Shown piece by piece: positions 50,504-52,553 of a DNA stretch of 52,553 nucleotides. The stretch comes from Paenibacillus sp. DMB5. Its GTDB lineage: Bacteria; Bacillota; Bacilli; Paenibacillales; Paenibacillaceae. Each line of letters opens with the position of its first letter. Within the stretch, counting starts at the first letter, position 1. The notes beneath the pieces were generated by a model. The model worked only from the letters and a program-made list of their open reading frames with translations, ran no database searches and was not told where the DNA came from. The position numbers and the translations under genes are program-made. The DNA lies in assembly GCF_001517085.1 (NCBI RefSeq), contig NZ_LRAC01000149.1, positions 1 through 52,553 on the forward strand, read 5' to 3'.

Positions 50504-51871
50504 TTATACGGGGCTAAGCAGAACGTCATCCTCGTCGTTGTCGCTGTTGAACGCCTCGCGGTCAAATTCGCCTTCGGAATTCGCCACCAGCAGTGCGGTA
50601 ACAGAGGTTCCGGTGGCATTGACCGCTGTACGGCCCATGTCGATCAGTGCTTCTACACCGGCAACAATCGCCAGCCCTTCAAGCGGCAGCCCGAGTGCTG
50701 TAAGAACGACAGTGGTCGAGATGACAGCGGGACCGGGAACGCCGGCAACCCCGATCGAGGAGATGATGCTGACCAGCACCAGAGTGATATAATCCGTCAG
50801 AGTGAGCTGGATGCCGAAGACCTGGGCGGTAAACACTGTTACAATAGCAGGCCATACGCCGCCGCAGCCGTTGAAGTTCACGGATGCCCCGAGCGGTGCA
50901 ACGAAGCTGGCAATCCGCGGCGAAACGTGCAGGCGCTTGGTGATAACCTCAAGGTTAACCGGAAGCGTAGCGTAGCTGCTGCGGGTAGTGAAGGCGACGG
51001 TGATTGTCGGGTATACCTTGCGGAAGAAGCGCAGCGGGTTAACCTTAACGACCAGCAGCACCAGCCCGCCGAACACAAGCACGAAATGCAGGATGAGTGC
51101 GACATAAGAGGCAATAATGACGCTGCCCAGCTCCTGCAGAGTCTCCCAGCCGTACCTGGCCGTAATGCCTGCAATCAGGGCGAACACACCGTAAGGGGTC
51201 AGCCGGATGACGAATTTTACAACCTGATGAAGCACTGCGGTCAATGATTCGATCAGATCACGTACGGGCTTGACCGCTTCCGGCTTCTTGGAGCCCACCT
51301 TGATGATGGCCACCGCTACAAAAATCGCAAAGATCAGCAGCGGCACAACCTTGCCTGTGGCAGCTTCATTAACCGGATTGGAAGGTACCAGATCCAGGAT
51401 AACCTGTGAGAAGGTCGGAATCTCCCGGGCGGTGAAGCCTTCCGGCACAGACTGCTGAATGCCCTTTCCGGGGTTGAACAGCAGGGCTATGAGCAGCCCG
51501 ATAATAGAAGCGATACCGGTTGTTCCAAGGAACCAGGCGAAGGTCTTGATCCCGATTTTGCGCAGGGCTTCCAGGTTCGTTAAGGAGGCGATGCTGTTGA
51601 GCACCAGAACAAAGACCAGAGGAACAACGAGCATGCGGATCAGACTGACATAAATACTGCCGAATGTGGTGATAGCGTTGGTCTCGAATTCAAAGTATTG
51701 AAAGAAAATACCGGTGACGAGTCCGATTACCAGGCCGATGATGACCCGTGTACCAAATCCGATACGCTTGCGTGCCAGGATAAAGAGGACTGCAAAAACA
51801 AAAATGGAGACGACAAGACCGTACCAGTTCGTCTGAAGTGCAGACAGCAGATTGTTATCAATATCTTTCAT
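50504..51871 (-). CDS. tcyP: TcyP-like L-cystine / dicarboxylate symporter (SDF family)
   Basis: A 455-residue sodium:dicarboxylate symporter-fold protein. IRMLVVPLVFVLVLNSIASL, the serine-rich hairpin AFTTRSSYATLPVNLEV and the substrate segment APLGASVNFNGCGGVWPAIVTVFTAQVFGI are intact. The N-terminus and the acidic C-tail (DNDEDDVLL) match the TcyP/YhcL branch, which takes up cystine in Bacillus, rather than GltP/DctA. GGGGGTCAAGG lies upstream. A separate promoter is present at 51914-51942. Confidence 0.82.
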   Translation of the reverse strand: MKDIDNNLLSALQTNWYGLVVSIFVFAVLFILARKRIGFGTRVIIGLVIGLVTGIFFQYFEFETNAITTFGSIYVSLIRMLVVPLVFVLVLNSIASLTNLEALRKIGIKTFAWFLGTTGIASIIGLLIALLFNPGKGIQQSVPEGFTAREIPTFSQVILDLVPSNPVNEAATGKVVPLLIFAIFVAVAIIKVGSKKPEAVKPVRDLIESLTAVLHQVVKFVIRLTPYGVFALIAGITARYGWETLQELGSVIIASYVALILHFVLVFGGLVLLVVKVNPLRFFRKVYPTITVAFTTRSSYATLPVNLEVITKRLHVSPRIASFVAPLGASVNFNGCGGVWPAIVTVFTAQVFGIQLTLTDYITLVLVSIISSIGVAGVPGPAVISTTVVLTALGLPLEGLAIVAGVEALIDMGRTAVNATGTSVTALLVANSEGEFDREAFNSDNDEDDVLLSPV

Positions 51872-51913
51872 TGTAAACCTTGACCCCCTAAACCGACTTT
51901 TTTGATGTGATTA

Positions 51914-51942
51914 AATGTATATAGGAATGATATGATTGTCAA
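51914..51942 (-). promoter_or_regulatory. Sigma-A promoter of the cystine symporter gene
   Basis: On the minus strand TTGACA (51942-51937), 17-base spacer, TACATT (51919-51914), about 43 bases before the start codon. Confidence 0.6.
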
Positions 51943-52003
51943 TGTAATAATATGTAATATATTTTTAATTCCGATAATACCAGTATGAAAAATAAAATTT
52001 TAA

Positions 52004-52032
52004 TTGACAAGGGATGGGAGCATGAATAATAT
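52004..52032 (+). promoter_or_regulatory. Strong sigma-A promoter of the leader RNA
   Basis: TTGACA (52004-52009), exactly 17 bases, TAATAT (52027-52032). Transcription should start near 52039, only about 35 bases before a terminator-like stem. Confidence 0.75.
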
Positions 52033-52038
52033 GGAACT

Positions 52039-52124
52039 TAATTGCAAGTGATTATGGAATCGACTGGACCGCCGGAGATTCAGCATGAGACGCAGCTAAG
52101 CGTCTGTATGTTGGATCTTTTTTT
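52039..52124 (+). ncRNA. Putative short leader RNA or small RNA with its own terminator
   Basis: From the predicted start near 52039 the transcript reaches a two-part stem: GATTCAGCA (52077-52085) with TGTTGGATC (52109-52117, G-U pairs allowed) and inner AGACGC/GCGTCT around AGCTAA, then seven T (52118-52124). No plus-strand gene lies upstream that this terminator could serve. GAATC (52057-52061) can pair with GATTC (52077-52081), which would compete with the terminator stem. This fits an attenuator ahead of the secreted-protein gene, or a free ~85-base RNA. I recognise no known riboswitch class. Confidence 0.5.
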
Positions 52125-52245
52125 GTTGCTCAGAAAAAGGAGGGGCTGCTGAAGCTGTACATTTTATCTGCTGTTTATGGAAGGAGGGCGTATGCGCCTT
52201 CTGTTCCGGAACTTAACTACTATGAAGAAAAGGATGGGATCACTT

Positions 52246-52553
52246 ATGAAAAAACTTACGATTGCTATTGTTGCGGGAGCTGTAGTGTTCTCTGCCCTTA
52301 CTTTTGTGGCTGTGTCGGCAAAGGATGAGACCTCCGCTGCCGCCACTCCCGAGGCTGCTGCCCCGGCAGCCGTTACAGCTGCTGCTCCGGCGGCAAGTGC
52401 ACCGGAGCCTGAGGCAACGGCTGCGCCAGCTGCCGGGCAACAGGCTGCCGCCGAGCCAGCTCCGGCGGAGAGCGCCCAGCCTGTGGCGGTTGCGGCTGCT
52501 GAAGGCTGCCGAGCCGCAGGCCACAGCGGCACCTGCGGCACCTGCTGCAGCTG
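52246..52553 (+). CDS. Secreted Ala/Pro-rich protein, N-terminal part
   Basis: A partial gene running off the right edge. From ATG 52246 (AAAGGATGG upstream) the signal peptide is MKKLTIAIVAGAVVFSALTF followed by VAVSA, a normal signal peptidase site. An in-frame ATG at 52192 with AAGGAGGG close by is an alternative that would add 18 residues. The mature part is a long run of Ala, Pro, Glu and Thr, a wall-spanning or linker type sequence, with no domain yet visible. Near 52500 the frame changes: the reading suddenly gives Cys/Gly/Arg, while the next frame keeps KAAEPQATAAPAAPAAA, so an indel is likely there. Function unknown. Confidence 0.7.
   Translation, partial: MKKLTIAIVAGAVVFSALTFVAVSAKDETSAAATPEAAAPAAVTAAAPAASAPEPEATAAPAAGQQAAAEPAPAESAQPVAVAAAEGCRAAGHSGTCGTCCS

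Noticed and set aside
52039..52124. T-box leader
   Set aside because: GGACCGCCGG resembles the T-box core only loosely, and the ~40 bases before the terminator are too short for a T-box stem I and specifier loop.

Overview
The window looks like a chromosomal segment of a Paenibacillus-type Firmicute. GC is moderate to high, Shine-Dalgarno sites are strong (AAGGAGG type), and several sigma-A promoters have the -35/17 bp/-10 form. The gene content fits: an MhqR-type quinone regulon, an ECF biotin transporter, a two-component protein with a BTAD-domain response regulator, and a start that resembles futalosine hydrolase. I see no tRNA, rRNA, CRISPR array, transposase or prophage.

Layout. 1-117: start of an mqnB-like gene. 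487-3490: quinone/electrophile detoxification regulon (mhqR, mhqP, mhqO, mhqD) with two matching operators. 3538-4339: a gene-free tract with a short-period ACCAGT/ACCAGC repeat, a terminator and a ~52 bp palindrome-bearing tandem array. 4412-5293: AAA ATPase behind a Zur-box-like palindrome. 5441-9290: Bcr/CflA and EamA transporters, a FlxA-like coiled coil and a nitroreductase. 9283-12617: biotin ECF transporter, with an ATPase, an unusual ATPase-EcfT fusion and divergent bioY. 12704-17893: cytoplasmic alpha-amylase, DUF72 protein, MBL-fold hydrolase and a diguanylate cyclase.

18282-31454 is a reductive pyrimidine catabolism island. It holds an NMT1/THI5-type ABC importer, methylmalonate-semialdehyde dehydrogenase, an omega-aminotransferase, a PucR regulator, PreT, PreA, dihydropyrimidinase and a 79-residue orphan. 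Both operons carry a perfect match to the GlnR/TnrA nitrogen box, so the island probably scavenges nitrogen. The beta-ureidopropionase step is absent from the window.

31559-43079: GNAT, a cohesin-like protein, BTAD response regulator and a large hybrid kinase, TVP38 protein, a cysteine-desulfurase-like enzyme with a DsrE-like protein, a small membrane protein and a CHASE-GGDEF-EAL protein. 43343-52553: acetate transporter, a frame-broken GGDEF-EAL protein, a UbiA / beta-rich protein / UbiA cluster, a Gfo/Idh/MocA oxidoreductase, a TcyP-like cystine symporter, a putative leader RNA, and the start of a secreted Ala/Pro-rich protein.

At least seven single-base reading-frame breaks occur in six otherwise intact genes, with an eighth in the partial gene at the right end. 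Most can be repaired by restoring one G (or C) in a CGG/CCG context, which points to systematic sequence error at least as much as to real gene decay.
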